DNA of 64,000 bases from Tetrahymena thermophila SB210 (GCF_000189635.1 NW_002476353.1:372001-436000), one strand, 5' to 3'; positions 13,454-26,811 are shown, counted from the first letter of the stretch. Notes: a model not told the origin generated them from the letters alone. Made by a program: numbers and translations.

Positions 13454-14293
13454 TCAAAAAATAGAGCACATTAAAGATGAGTCTATAGGTAGATCTTCAT
13501 GTGATATTTGAGGTTTACGAAATATAAATAATTAATCTCCTTTCTCTCTATTTTATTTACATATTGAATACAAATTATCCATTGATTCAATTATTTTTAT
13601 TTCACCTACATTTAATAGCTAACCTGGCTGCTCGTCTCCATTTTATTATGGTGCCGCTGCTTATATTTCTTTTTTTGGTTTAATATTTTCTACAACTTCA
13701 TTTCTAGTTTCAGATACTAGTACTTTATTTCTTTAATTTTCCTAACTTGGCATATTTTGGGCTATACTTTAATTTCCAATTTAACTGAAAGTAAAGCTTT
13801 TTGAATTTATTGGAGCACTTTGATAATTAGAAGCTAAGTTGAGATGAGTAAATTCATCAAACTATCTTAAATCAAAATCAGGCTCTTCAACATTTTCACC
13901 TTTCACAGCATATAGACACTCAAAGTATTTCTTCTTAAACGCAAATGATTCATACATCTATTTATCTATTTCATTTCTATTACTTGAACCAATAGCGTCC
14001 TATAGTGCAGCCAAGATTTCATACATCTTGTAAACATAACACAATTTAGCTTAACCTTTGCATGAATGAGCTATTCTTTTAAACTCCTTTTAAAAGGGTA
14101 TTGACATAGTAAATCCATTCTAATAATACTCTTTGTAGTGAGTTTATAATTTTGAGAAAAGATCTCTTCCTTCTTAAATTGCTGTGGTCATTTGAGATAC
14201 AAGTTGTGTTTTCATTAACTCAGCAAATTCTCCATTATCTTCATTAAACTTGTTCTCATCAAAAAGTGATAATTTTTCATTTAGAGATGTCAT
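13454..14293 (-). CDS. Small helical protein of unknown function
   Basis: Single-exon gene of 279 codons, ATG at 14293 and TGA at 13456-13454, clearly coding because 17 or more in-frame TAA/TAG fall at Gln-compatible positions and the frame never meets TGA. Residues ~1-135 are predicted mostly helical (ELMKTQLVSQMTTAIQEGRD, FQKEFKRIAHSCKGQAKLCY, VYKMYEILAALQDAIG). The C-terminal half is polar and disordered-looking, with runs of Gln, Ala and Pro near AAAPQQNGDEQPG. No signal peptide or membrane segment is visible. I recognise no family; a MIT/ESCRT-type helical bundle came to mind but no signature supports it. Confidence 0.7.
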
Positions 14294-14821
14294 TTCTAAA
14301 TTAAAATTAGTAAATTTTTACCTTTAAAATATTTTACTATGTTAATTTATTTCAGAAATTAAAATTATTTTCCGTTTGTATAAATTATTATTTGTATTTA
14401 CTATGCAATCAAGTTATAAAATAAAAAGTTAGTTTAATTTAATTGTTATACATTAATTTTTCTTCTTAATTTATTTAATTGACTTTTTTTATTTATTTAA
14501 AATATCTTCTTTATAAAAACGATGAAAATAAAAATAAAATGTTATTAAAAAAATATTTAATTAATGATTCATTGTTCTATTAATAAATTTACTAAATAAT
14601 TCTATTTCATAATAATATTATTAAATCAAAGTATTTTACTCTAACTGATATATTTATAAAATTTTAAGTTAGTAAATCAATAAATAAATAAATAATTTTT
14701 GATTTGATTATTTTTTGCTGTGTTTACTTAATTTTAAGATATCATCTATCTATTGAAAAATTAATAAACAATATTATATTTAATAAGTAATAAATAGTAT
14801 AAAAATAGTAAAATAGTAAAT
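14294..14821. other. Divergent promoter region
   Basis: Roughly 530 bp between a minus-strand gene and the plus-strand kinesin-like gene, almost entirely A/T, presumably containing both promoters. No individual element can be assigned. Confidence 0.6.
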
Positions 14822-17345
14822 ATGTTTAATGATTTTGTTAGCAAAAAAAAGAATACCTTACCATAAAATTAGAAGTACAAAGGATATAGTTTTTAGCCAC
14901 TTAATACGCGATCGAGATCTTTTGATAGAAATAAAATAGCTTTTTATCATAATTTGTCAAAAAAGCAATGCACTCTTATTACTGAATCTGATGCAAGGTA
15001 GAATACTTAGTAATAAATTGATGAAATATTTAGTAAAAAGATTTTGAAGGATGGAAAATAGTTAGAAAGTTCAAATTATCTTATTAATAGCATGATCAAA
15101 GTATTTATTTTTTGAATATAAAATTATTTCTTAAATTTTATTTTTGTTAGGTTATTTGTAAGTACAGGAAATCTAATTCTAGTGAACAAGTAAAATCTTT
15201 TAATTCTATGAAAGAATGTTGAATTAAACCAAGATATTTATAATACATTTAATAGACGATAAACATAATAGAAAAAGATGGGTGCAAATTAGAATTGTAT
15301 GATTAAAAACTTTTCACAGAGATACAATGCGATTAGATTTTTAAAGAAAATCAAACTAATACAAACAAAGAGGTAAAAATGTATGAATTAATTAATAGCT
15401 TTTATTCTAATGATTTGAGTTTTCTAAAAACTAAAAACTTTGTAAGTAAAATTAATTCCTTGCTTGCTTGCAAATTTTTTGTTTTAGCTATCTGTTATAG
15501 TGGAAGGAAATATTACCATTCAATTATAATTTCTAAAAAAATAACATTATAATTAATTTAATTAATTTCTTTTTATATAAGATATGGTTATAAATTAAAT
15601 AAGGTATAGAAGAATCTATCTCTAAAAAGTTAAACTACACTCTCATACTACATGGATCCTCTAAAACAGGAAAAAATACTCTTTTATTAAATAAACCCTT
15701 GCTCAATTTACATAATTCAACTATGTAAATAGAAGATCAAATTAGTAGATAAATATTCTTGATTTATTTATTTAGCATAGAATTTTTCATTTTATTATAA
15801 AGTTGAAGATAGATCAGGTTTACTTGAACGCACAGTCAATCATTTGCTGATTAACTACGATAATTAATAATAGTATGAAATATTGGTTAGTGTAATTGGA
15901 TTTTGTGAAGAAAAAGCTATTGATTTACTTAACCTTGAGCAAGACATTTCTGGAAGCTTTTTTACTTTATTGAAACCCAAAAAAGAATAAAAATTACTGA
16001 TGATAGAAAATTTAATTTAGATGGGAATTAGAAACATTTCTGAGTATGTTTCTGTATTTATAATATGTAAATTTATTTTATTTAATTAAATTAAGTCTTA
16101 TTATAAATTATAAAAAGCTGATTTTCTCAAAAAAAGAATTTTAGATGAGCTAGGTGTAAAAATAACTTCTGTCATCTATTAAATCGTAGTAGCAAAAGTA
16201 AATTAATTTTAAAAGGAAAAATCAGTGCTAATTTTTTAATTCAAATAGATGTCTGAAAGTAGAGAGCAGATCAATTAAGTGGTCTAAAAATTTAATTTTT
16301 TAAAGATTAGCAACTGTCAATAGACTGCTCTCTCAAGATCGAATTTAAATTACTGCATAGAAAAAATTGCTAGCAACTCAAATTAGTTTATTCCCTACAA
16401 AGACAGTCGATTGACAGCATTTCTAGAAGATACCCTCACCAAGCAATCTGTTATACATCTGATACCATGTATTACTGACTAATAAAGTGTAAAGCAATAA
16501 TTACCTACATTTAGTTTAGTGCATTCAGCATAAAAATACACTTAGATAAGAAAAGTAAGATATTTATTTACTTCTTTTTTATTTAATTCAACCCATAACA
16601 TTCTATATAGCATTACATTCATGATCCAGAAATAGTAGCTAAGGTATACACTTAAGATATCCTTGAAGTTAAAGACATAGTTTCTCAATTTGAAAATGGA
16701 TAAAATATTATGGCTCATAATTAACAGGTAAAATTATTTTTAAAAATAGTGTTTATTAACAAGAATTTGAATTAAAAGGCTGAAAAATCTGAGTAACTAC
16801 CTTATTTAGCTAATAAAGAAGAAGTCAAAAAATTTTTAGGAGTAGTTAAAAATAATAAATACTTGTAAGAATATAAAAGTTCAGCTATGATTGAAACAGA
16901 AAGTTATATTTAAAAGAGAAATATAAGAAGCAACAGCTCTTTAGCAGATAATAGAGATGTTTTAAATATGACATCTATATCAGCTCTAAATAATGATAAT
17001 AATAACTATAGAAAACACTTAGGTTAACTAAACTAAAGCTTAAATATCTAAAATATTCCATATTAATAAACTCTGCTAGACTTTAAAGACTAATTTAAAC
17101 CTTTTTCGTTACAAGAGACTGTTAATGGTTAAGAAATGAGCAACCCATAATATAAAAAGAGATTATCAAGCTGTGAAAGGACATAACAAATTTATAGAAA
17201 ACAATACTATAAATAAAACAAAATATATTTAGAACCTATTTCTAATATATCAACTAAAAGAAATAGTAAAACAAATGTTTTGAGTAAATCTAATATCTCT
17301 CATTAGGAAGATAAAAAAATGACTCATAACAGTTCAAACGTTTGA
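14822..17345 (+). CDS. Divergent kinesin-like protein with a degenerate motor domain
   Basis: Exon 1 is 14822-15100 (93 codons), followed by IKVICKYRKSNSSEQ across the first intron, matching the kinesin opening strand (IKVvCRfRPlN). IQCDQIFKENQTN...VKMYELI matches the F-D-.-V-F...vy region. YTLILHGSSKTGKN stands where the P-loop (AYGQTGTGKT) should be. EILVSVIGFCEEKAIDLLN matches the EIYNE..DLL strand, and IPYKDSRLTAFLEDTL with HLIPCITDQQ...TLVHSAQKY is a clear match to VPYRDSKLTRLLQDSLGG...T...A. The P-loop ends GKN, not GKT/S. The switch I NSSRSH and switch II DLAGSE blocks are unrecognisable (FKQMSESREQ at the latter position). ATP-driven motility is therefore doubtful. The Ser/Asn-rich tail ends at TGA 17343-17345, though further exons may exist to 17924. 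At least six short introns. Confidence 0.75.
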
Positions 17346-19032
17346 TTTATTCATTGATTCATTAATTTATTATTTTGTGCAATGTTCTAGTAAATTTATA
17401 AATAAAATAATTAATTCACTTTAATTTGTTAAATGTAATAAACTTAATTTTAATTAAACATAAAAAATGAACTGTATTAAAAAAATAATTTTTTCAAATG
17501 TTAAATGTTCGTTACTTAATTGAAATTAAATATAAAAATATATTGTACTATCTAATTTAATATTTTAGGAGATTATTTACAATTCTAGCATAAATAAAGA
17601 TTCAAAAAATGTTAAATCAAATATATACAAACATTAAAGTGAATTCTAATATTTTTAATATTTGCAGAGATTTTAATGTCTAAAAGCAAAAAATTCAATT
17701 AATAAGTTATATTTTTCATGCTTTTTTAGTTGCAAGCATATAAAGAAAAAGAGTTTATTTAGCATTCTAAAAATAATTTTCTCTTAATAAAATAACATAA
17801 TATTAATAAATAAGATAATAAACAGTATAAGGAGTACTATATATTAAATAGCTATAAGTAAATTCCTAACTCTTAAATTGAAGGAAGATTAAAATTAAAG
17901 AATATATAACACAATAGTATATGAAATTCTTTCTAGTTTATCTTATAATGATAATATAAATATAATTTTTAAAAGTTAAAAATAAATTTAAACATCTAAT
18001 AAGCTATAAAAATTTTTCTTAATTAAAATTGATATTTTAAAATATTATTTATTTTATTTTAAATAGCTTACAATTTATTAGAAATTTACTTTAAATTTTA
18101 TTCAAGTAAGCATTAAATAACTGATTTATTCATTCTGTTTCAATGTTTAAAATGTATTTATTACCTATTAAATAAAAAAAAAATATCATTTGATATAAAT
18201 TATTTAAAAATAATTAATTGAGTAAATATATAAAAATAAGATTTTTGTAATTTTAGATATACAATCAATCACTAAATCAATCTATTTCTTTCAAATTAAA
18301 AATTAATTTTTATTTCTTCTATCATACGATGTAACTAGTTAAAAAGTTTCTATTTCTTTATTTTGTATATTATTAATTAATCGATAATAAATGTAAATTT
18401 CTTTTATTTAAAAATTTAATTTTAGTGCATTTTGTTAAGAATATTTTCAAAAAATCATTCCTTTATAATAGAAAAATATTTCTAATAGCAGATTTATAAA
18501 AATATTTAATACTATCTATATAATCTAGTAAAATTTAAGTAATAACAAACTTTAAACTGGTATTTAATAATGAATTTGATTGTGGATTATTCCATTAATT
18601 TAACCAATTAATAAGTATACCAATTATTTTAGAAATTTCTTTTTTACATCATTGTATTTTAAAAAACAAAAATAAATGGCTCATTTTTTATTGTTTAAAG
18701 ATTTATTTGTTACTTAGTCACAATTTTTGTTTTTTAAAATGTTAATTTATTTTTAGCCATGTTACATTAGAATACTAAATCCTTTAATTGACGCATAAAA
18801 AACAAAATAAAGGCTGAAAATGATGACTTTAGCAAATAAGCTTTTGTAAATGAAATTTCAAAGTTTTGATTAAACACAAGAGAATCAACCACTTTAAGAC
18901 TTATGAGATGATTTAAAGCTTATTAATAATTTAATATAAATATCTTTGTATATAATCAAAAATTAATAAGAAGTGAGTTTTACATAATTAATTAAATACA
19001 ATTTAACATAATATATCAGAGGTTTAAAGTAA
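17346..19032. other. AT-rich intergenic region
   Basis: Apart from the coding-like segment at 17570-17924, this is A/T-dominated DNA with no supportable gene or structured RNA. The last few hundred bases are presumably the promoter of the aminotransferase gene. Confidence 0.6.
17570..17924 (+). other. Coding-like exons, possible 3' extension of the kinesin-like gene
   Basis: After TTTTAG at about 17569 a frame opens with EIIYNSSINKDSKN. Removing a 29-nt GTGAATTC...TTTGCAG intron joins it to a second open stretch (LQAYKEKEFIQHSKNNF ... IEGRLKLKNIQ) ending at TGA 17922-17924. The phase fits a splice from 17339 that would remove the TGA at 17343. The required donor (GTTTGA) is unusual, so this may be a real C-terminal extension, a separate small gene or chance. 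Confidence 0.3.
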
Positions 19033-20735
19033 ATGGAGAATTTTAAGGTTGGGTAGTATCCAGGTAAAACAAAAGTAGCAACTAAAGAAGAGATAATTGA
19101 AAAGCTAGAATAAACTTATCGCAAAAAGAATATATAAATGCTTGGCTTTTACTCATCAGATTTGGACTGTATAATTGATGGTAATTCTTTATCTCTACTT
19201 AGAAATTAAATAATTAATAGTTATTAAAAGGCATAAATATATTTATTTTAACAAACAATAGATCCTGCTTTTATGTTAGTTCCTATAGATGAAAGAATGC
19301 TTAATCGTTCTCATGGCGTCTTTGATTCTATGGCTATTACAAAATTTAGGTTCTTTAGAGTATGTTTTGATTTTTTTCTTTACTTCTATACTTACTGATT
19401 TTTATTTATCCTAAAGCTTACTTAGCACTTGCAAAGATTTGAGAACTCAGCTAAAAAAGTAGGAATCTAAATGCCAATGTCTATAGATCAAATTAAAGGT
19501 AAGATCTATTCATTTTAATTTTAAAATAATTCTTTCCTTAATTAAAAAAGAAATTATGATGGACTTAGCTTCATTTTCCTACAAAAAGCTTTACGAACAA
19601 AATAATTAAGCAGATTTAGAAGGCACTGTATTAAATATAAGAATATGGCTTTCGTCAGGAAGAGGAGATTTTGGTATTTATTCAAATGTAAATTAATATT
19701 TCGTTCGTTTTTTATTTTTGATTTTATCCAAAAACCCAAATTAATAGTTTGGTTTTAAAATTAACTTTTAAGATATACCATAAATAGGATTTATTCTATT
19801 ATTTGAGTGAAAAGTTGTTTTTATGATAAAAATATATTTTAGTTTTTCTATTTCATTCAAAGTCAATTGTTTTTTTAATTAAAAATTTTATTAAATGCAT
19901 TTACTAAAAATAAAATTGAAAAATACTTGACAATATTTTAATATTAAGTAAATTTTATTTAAAAGGATAAAAAACCTATTTTTTATGCTTGCACTTTTAT
20001 CCCTACTACCCCTTACGATAAATTGAAAGAGGGAGTTAAAGAATTTACAGTTAATCTGGGGTAGCATGAAATAGAAAATATATAATAAGCAAAATCTATT
20101 TCATATTTAGAAAATGCCATCATAGCTAATGCTTCTAAAGTAATTAAATAAAAATATTAAAAAATTACTAACTTTCATTACTATTCAAAAGAGTAAAGGA
20201 GGATATTTAGGAATTAAGGTTGATGAAAATGGATTCTTGTTAGAAGCTTCAATAGCAAGTATCGGTATGGTATTGAAAAACAAAGAATTTGTTTCTCCTC
20301 CAGCTGATAAAATAATAGAAGGAACTACCCTTAAAAAATGCATGCAATACATAGAAAAAGAATTGGTAATAAAAATGGATATCATTTATTTATTTAGTTA
20401 ATTAATTATTTTTATATAAAATAGATACCATAAGGTTATATAAAGGCAGCAGAACGTAGATATTTTGATCTATAATATGTTCACGAAAATGTTTAAGAAT
20501 TTATTCTTTTTGGAGGTGATAAGGTAAATAAATTTTTATTTTTCTCTAATTATATTTTAAAATTTATAATTTAACCTAGATTATACCTGTACTTTAATTA
20601 AATGATAAATAAATTAACGACGGATAAAAAGGCCCAATATGCTAAATGATATAAGATTGGTTTAAAAACTAGAAGTAAGACTTAGGTGATGAATTAGTTG
20701 ATGTTAGTTTTTTAAAAAATGAAAAGAATAACTGA
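19033..20735 (+). CDS. Class IV PLP aminotransferase, plant D-amino-acid transaminase-like
   Basis: Fold-type IV pyridoxal-phosphate enzyme, the family of branched-chain and D-amino-acid aminotransferases and aminodeoxychorismate lyases. From ATG 19033 the product runs MENFKVGQYPGKT..., then MLVPIDERMLNRSHGVFD, the family's strongly conserved iPiDDHmvhRGHGVFD. Next come HLQRFENSAKKV (HL.RF..SA), LNIRIWLSSGRGDFG, then AKSISYLENAIIANAS, whose Lys aligns with the Schiff-base lysine before YL.N. KVDENGFLLEAS..S is the D-G-.-v-.E block, followed by FVSPPADKIIEGTTLKK and a C-terminal FGGDKIIPVLQLN...IGDG-like end. Stop is TGA 20733-20735. At least seven introns, the longest around 19690-19965. The substrate cannot be told from sequence; the best resemblance I recognise is to the plant DAT/ADC-lyase-like proteins. 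All visible catalytic features are intact, so activity is likely. Confidence 0.88.
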
Positions 20736-21845
20736 TTTTATATTTTTTATGTTTATTAAAATTTAGTTTAATTTTTATTGTATCTATCAATCAATCAATC
20801 TATATATTTTATAACAAACAAGTAAGTAATATAAAATAATCTTAAACGATTTATTAATAAATTCTCTCTTAATTTATATTTCATAAACCAGTTTAATTAT
20901 ATTTAAATTTCTTCTTAAATAAAAGATATGATTTATTTGTTTCTTAAGTAAAAATATTTTGTTTAATTTTTTTCATTATGTTTAATTTTCTAATTGAATC
21001 TATCTAACTATTTTATAACAAAAAAAATATTAAAATAAAATATTGTTAATTGATTTTCAAAATATTTATTCTTAATTTAGACTATTAAAAATATACTTAA
21101 CTTAATAATTAAATAAAAGATATTATTTATCTATTTTGTTTGAATTTTATTTATTAAACATTTTAAAATTAAATAAAGTTAAAATTTATATTTAAAAATT
21201 TGATAAATATTATTCCTTTTATATTTGTTACATTAAAGTTTAGATTTATTTGATTTAAAACCTTTTTTATTAGAAAAAATAGTGTTTTTATTAATTATAT
21301 AAAAAAATTTATTTTTCTTAATTTGTAATTTTGTTTTAAAATATGTTTTTGCTTTCAGTTAATATATGTAACTGATGGTATAAATATAAATATTAATGTT
21401 ATTATTTCTATTTTTGTTTTAGAAATAGGCAAGAAGCTTTTAAGCAACATAACAATATCGAAATAAATAAATAAATATTTTTTACTTACTTACTTACATA
21501 CATACAAAATAAACATAAAAAATAATGAGTTATTTATATTATTAAATTTGTATGCTTAATAATGTATATATAAAATCTCTTCAATTTTCAGTTAAATATA
21601 TTAGTTGATTTATTATTAATATGGTTATAATGTAATGTCAATATCATAAAAACCAAGCATTATAGATAAATTGTTTGTAATATTAAAATTTTTGATATAC
21701 TAATTTATCTAAAAAAAAAACAAAAGGTATCAATTATTTTAAATTATAATTGACTTTTAAAATAAATTTATACAATTTGGCTTTAAGTTAAATCTGAAAA
21801 GAGTTGAATAAGATAAGAAACTTCAATATAATTAGAAATACATAG
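20736..21845. other. Intergenic region with tetranucleotide arrays
   Basis: About 1.1 kb between two plus-strand genes. It contains tcaa repeats near 20786-20800, an aaat array at about 21463-21478 and an adjoining ttac/atac array at 21482-21505. No gene or RNA is recognised. Confidence 0.6.
21482..21505. repeat. ttac/atac tetranucleotide microsatellite
   Basis: Three ttac units run directly into atac units, immediately after an aaat array. This is simple-sequence DNA in the spacer upstream of the coiled-coil gene. Confidence 0.7.
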
Positions 21846-24800
21846 ATGGACAGAAGACAAAGTATAAAATAGAATAAGTTAGAATTTGGTAATTTAGGGG
21901 ATTAAATTTTGAAAACTTCATCTTCTTTTGAAAGATTGAGAAGACAAAGCTCTATTAATACTATGATATCATTTGGGAATAACTAAGGTGCAATAGTAGC
22001 ATCAAGATCACAAGAAAGATCTGAAATGAAAAAGGTAATTTGGTTTGTCTAATGTTTTTAATTTATTTCATTCAATTACTAAGTTGTCTCTAAAACATGA
22101 ATTTATTTTTTATAAATGATTGTAGAACTTGTTTTTGCAGAAAGTGAAAATGATAGAATAGAATCAGTAAAGAGTGCCATTAGTTCATCAAAATAGAAAT
22201 GCCGCTTTAAAAAAATAATTCAGTATAGAAGAAAAGGCAACACTACAAAATGAAGAATTTAAATCTAATACTAAGCATTTTTAAAATCTATTTGATGAGC
22301 TATTATATTCAAATGAGTAGAAGTTAAAGAAACTTTAAGAATTATAGCAAAAGTAGAGTATTGTTAGAGAAGAAAAAATGTATGAAGGCTAACCAAATTC
22401 TATATTTACTTCTTCATACAAAGAGGCAGCTAGCTAATAATTCGTCGATGTTAGAGCTATTTATGATTTATCAATGCAATCAAATGATAATGATATAAAT
22501 TTTTAAGCTATTTTTGAGAGAGGTTAGAATAAGAAAAGAGAGTTAGACTTTGCAAATCATAGAATAAATAATGAAGTATATTATAATAATGTATTTATTT
22601 TATGAGTTAAATAAAGTATTGAATTTTAAAATAGATGGACAAAGAAAATCAGATGAAATACTAAATAAGCTGTATATAAAAAAATAAGATATATTTGGAT
22701 TAATAAGTGAATGATCTAACTTTATTGCACAAGTAATACGATTTGTAAATAAGCGAAATTAACGAAAAGGCTCTGCTTCTAAATAAACAAACAAAATTTT
22801 AAAATTATAATAAAATTTAAATTTTAAAGCTTATCAATGATGAAATTGAAAAAAACTAAAAATACATTCAAAGCTACAAAAATAATTCTGATAAAGAAGG
22901 AGCTTATATCAAAGAAGAACTTAAAAACTACAATTAAACTTAAGACTAAATATAAAAAATTCAAAAGAAGCTAGAATCACAAGATGAATCAATTAAACAT
23001 TTAGAGGGGATCCACGAAAACAAGTTGATGCAAATAAATGGAGAACAAACACTAAATAAATATATAAATACAATTTGTTTGCTTTATAAAACATTTGTAG
23101 ACAAAGAGGAAGGAATGACAGATTTAGATTTCTAAAAAGCTATTGATTATGCTGATTAATTGGTAATTTATTTATTATTGGTATGTGAGACATATAATTA
23201 AAATTTAAATAAAAATTTTGTTTAGGAAATTGAGAGTCAATAATTAGGTATAGATAGGCAAACTTAGAATGAAGAAACTAATAAATTTTAAGATATTAAC
23301 AATTAACTCGTCAATGAAATGACTGAATAAATCATAATTCAGTACTAGGTATCATTTATATAAGTTATAAAATAAAGTGTAAACTATTTATTTTTATTCA
23401 AAAGAAATATTAAGATTTAAATGAAATTTTCAGAGCAAGGATAGGAGATTTACTCATTTAAAAAAATAATTTAATTTATTAATCACCTTCTTATCATGTC
23501 ACACATAAAAATTAGTAAGACACAAAAAAAGAAATCACAAATTTTTAACAAAAAATCGAATTCAATTATTTTGAGATTGTTTAGCAGGATTAAGAAAAAT
23601 AAAAACAGTTTTAAAACAGCAGACACGAATTAGCTGACCTTGAGTATCTAATAAGCAAATGTTATCTTTTTGTTGGCTAAATACTTTTTAGGTTCTGCAG
23701 GAATCTAATATCAGTAAGGTAGCTAATATATTCAATTGAACACAAAGTATAAGAATAGAAACTTTTAATTCAGTAAAAACATGAAGATGAATTTTAAGAT
23801 GAAAATTAAATGTCAAATTCGTCAGTTAATAGTTAAAATGATGAAGATGAAGACGAAGAAGAAGAAGATGATGATGAAGGGAAATTAAGCGAAATTATCA
23901 ATTCAAATTAAAGATTTTTTTCAATACTTGATGTTATCATGAACTATATTTCACAAACCAATTAAGCTTTCGAATCTCCTGTCAATTATGCTAAAAGTTC
24001 AATTTATAAAGAAGCTAAAAAATAAGAAAGTAATTTTCATCATTTTTTTGAAATTTTGGATATTTATGCTTAATTAATTAATATAAATAGATCAGATTTA
24101 AATTAATAAAAACTTAAAGTTGCAGAATCTATTCAATGAGGTTTTTAGCTACTAGTCAGATTGTTTTGAAGAGTTTTTTGAATTAATTAGAAAAGATTTA
24201 ATCATATATTATTTCTGCAAAATAAGAAATTTTAGTGATTTTTTTAAAGAAATTAAATTTAAAGTTTAAGAAAAAAATTAAGAAGAGAAAATGAAATAGT
24301 TATATTAAATCTTACAATAAAAAGATCAAAATACTTAAGGAAGCATATTAATAAATAATTATGACAATAATTATTACGACGAAGCAAATATTAAATGCAG
24401 TGAAAAAGAAATAATGCTAAAACTATTTATAGAAAATTTACAGCTACTAAAGTAATAAGGATAAGATAATTTTTTAAAAATTATAAATAATAAATTTTCA
24501 TACATAACTTATTTAATAAAAACCTGTTATTAATAAAACACAATTCAAAAGTCTAATTAAATACCTAAGCTTTAAACACCTAAGAATGAATAAAGCTAAG
24601 GATAATTATAAAAGTAAAAATCATCAGAATAGAAGTTTCCTGTTTAGAAAAAATATGACTGGAAATCTGAAATCGTTTAAAAGAAAATCTCAGAGATATA
24701 AATGGTAATTTTAATAATTAAAAGAAAATATTAAATAGATAAATTTTATAGTAAAAAGGGTATGAAGAGTTTTAAATTAATATTATAAGCAAGAGAGCTA

Positions 24801-25992
24801 GTTTATTACCTAATAGAAATGGATAGCCACAAAAGTAAGGTTCTATTAATACAGAAACTTCACCAATTTTATCGATTTAAAGTTAAAAATTTGATTAAAA
24901 TGATATTGTTGATACAGAGGAGGATTAATTCCTTTTAGATTAAAATAAAGATTAAAAAAAATTAGTTGAATAAGAGATTAATGAAATGTATGAATCTAAA
25001 TCCTCAACAGATTAAACAAATTCACAACCATTCTAAAATTATTTAGAAAAAAAGTTTAGATTAGCTAAAATTTAAAGTGAAGAAAAAGATCTTTGGCAGA
25101 AAAGAAAAAGATTTGAGAAAGATTGTAATTAGATTTTAAAAATGGATAATCAACCCTTTTTAAGTTACTTTGATATAAAATATGGCTTTCAAAGTCATAG
25201 ATAACTTTTATAAAAACCCGATAATCTAATTTCTTAGAACAATAAACCATTTCGTACATCAATTCATACAGATTATGTAGAAGAATCAAAGAAGCAATAA
25301 GAGTAAATTAAAATTTTAATTTCATAAAAATTAATTAATAATTTTGAAAAAATAGCTTCGAAAAATCTTCAAACAAATCAAAATAATCCCTATTTTAGAA
25401 ATCAAAAGAAAGGTAAAATTCTTAAAGAAGTTCCTTTACTGTCAATACAGACCATACACAGTATAGCTCTTTACAAAATACACCTAAGCGGTCTTTTAAT
25501 TCTAAATTTAATCATTTTAGTACAAAAAATTCTTTTCTCCTAAAGGAAGAATTTAAAAGAGATATAAATTTTAGCGTAAAAAATTACATAGACCAGAAAA
25601 GCTAGTAAAGAGATTTATCACAGTAATCTAAAGAAAAATATTTTGACCATAAAAGAAATAATACATAAATTTAATAATTTCATAATAATAATAATCAAAA
25701 AACTAGCTAAAATAGTTATTTTATAAATAGAGCTAAATCGAATTCTGTATTTGAGATTAATACTGATTTCAAGAAACAAAGTAAAATAATTACTAAAAGT
25801 AAAAATAATTCAAAAACAAAACAGAGCCTTTAGTTAACATAAAACGATTTAGTATCAAGCAAATTATTAACAGACTATTATCAGAAGCCACAATCAATAT
25901 TTCAATCAATCAAACAAGAAAATTTTTTAGATTAAAATTCTCCAAGTTGTTTACTTTCACCATACAAATCATTCAATAAATAATATATTTGA
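21846..25992 (+). CDS. Large coiled-coil protein, function unknown
   Basis: Begins MDRRQSIKQNKLEFGN at ATG 21846 and ends at TGA 25990-25992 after ...SPYKSFNKQYI. After a polar N-terminus with SSFERLRRQSSI, the bulk is long charged heptad-like helix: KKLQELQQKQSIVREEKMYE, DLTLLHKQYDLQISEINEKA, KIQKKLESQDESIKHLEG and others across 22140-23350 and 23400-24300. A strongly acidic run (DEDEDEEEEDDDEG) lies at about 23840-23882. The C-terminal quarter is Asn/Ser/Lys-rich. At least eight introns, including a clear 38-nt GTAAAA...TACAG one near 25413-25450 that is needed to keep the frame. No motor, kinase or membrane signature is visible. Proteins of this shape in ciliates are often cortical, basal-body or axonemal, but nothing here proves that. 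Confidence 0.65.
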
Positions 25993-26811
25993 AGATAAAT
26001 AATTAATTGTGTTTAAATTTTAAAAGCCATCATAACTTAACTTGCAAATACAAAAATAAATAATTAAATTGTTAACTTTTTAAATTTATAATATTTTATT
26101 CATGTGTAAGGAGAGTGATTTTACATAATTCATATTAATTTTTCTTCATTTTTAATTAAAATCTTTGTTTACAATAAAATTTTTTTATTTTCAAATAATA
26201 AACTTTAATTATTCATATCGATCAATTTTAAAGTCGAATATCAATTTTTTTTATTTTAAAAAGTTTCATTATTATTTTTTTTACTTATTTAAATTATCTA
26301 AAACATCTTTTCAAGTGATCTTTAAATTTTAAGCATCTTATTGCTAAAGTTTGTACCTTATGAGGTTTAATTGCTATCAAATACAAATTTTATAAAATAA
26401 CATAATCCTCATTAATTAAGACCTACACTACCAAATTTTATCTGATCTTTAATGCACTTTAACTGCTTGCTACTCTTATAATTTTTAATCTATCTATAAA
26501 AGGTTATCTTACTTTTATTGAAATAACTATCTAATTTCAACAAAATCTGAATGATTGATTTAATTTACCGTTATCCCTCTAAGTTAAGTTGAAAGAAAAA
26601 ATAATTTTTTTCAAAAAATTCGGCTAATAATTTTTAATAAAATTAAATTTGATGCTAAAATTGAATGATAGATAAATGGAAGAATTTAAGATAAATTATT
26701 ATTAAAATGAAGGATTAAAACATATAAAATATAAATAATTTATTCATACAGAAATAATTTGATTTATTTTTAAAATATAGTTTAATTTAAAATAGTAAAT
26801 AAATAATATAA
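25993..26811. other. Convergent intergenic region
   Basis: About 800 bp between the 3' ends of two convergent genes. The part at 26280-26580 has somewhat more G/C and an open minus frame of ~60 codons, but no family resemblance and no convincing splice context, so I call no gene. Confidence 0.5.

Noticed and set aside
15200..15245. In-frame TGA in the kinesin-like gene, suggesting recoding (selenocysteine or Trp)
   Set aside because: A 66-nt GTAAAATC...TTTAATAG intron removes it without changing phase and restores a kinesin-like join, so no recoding is needed.
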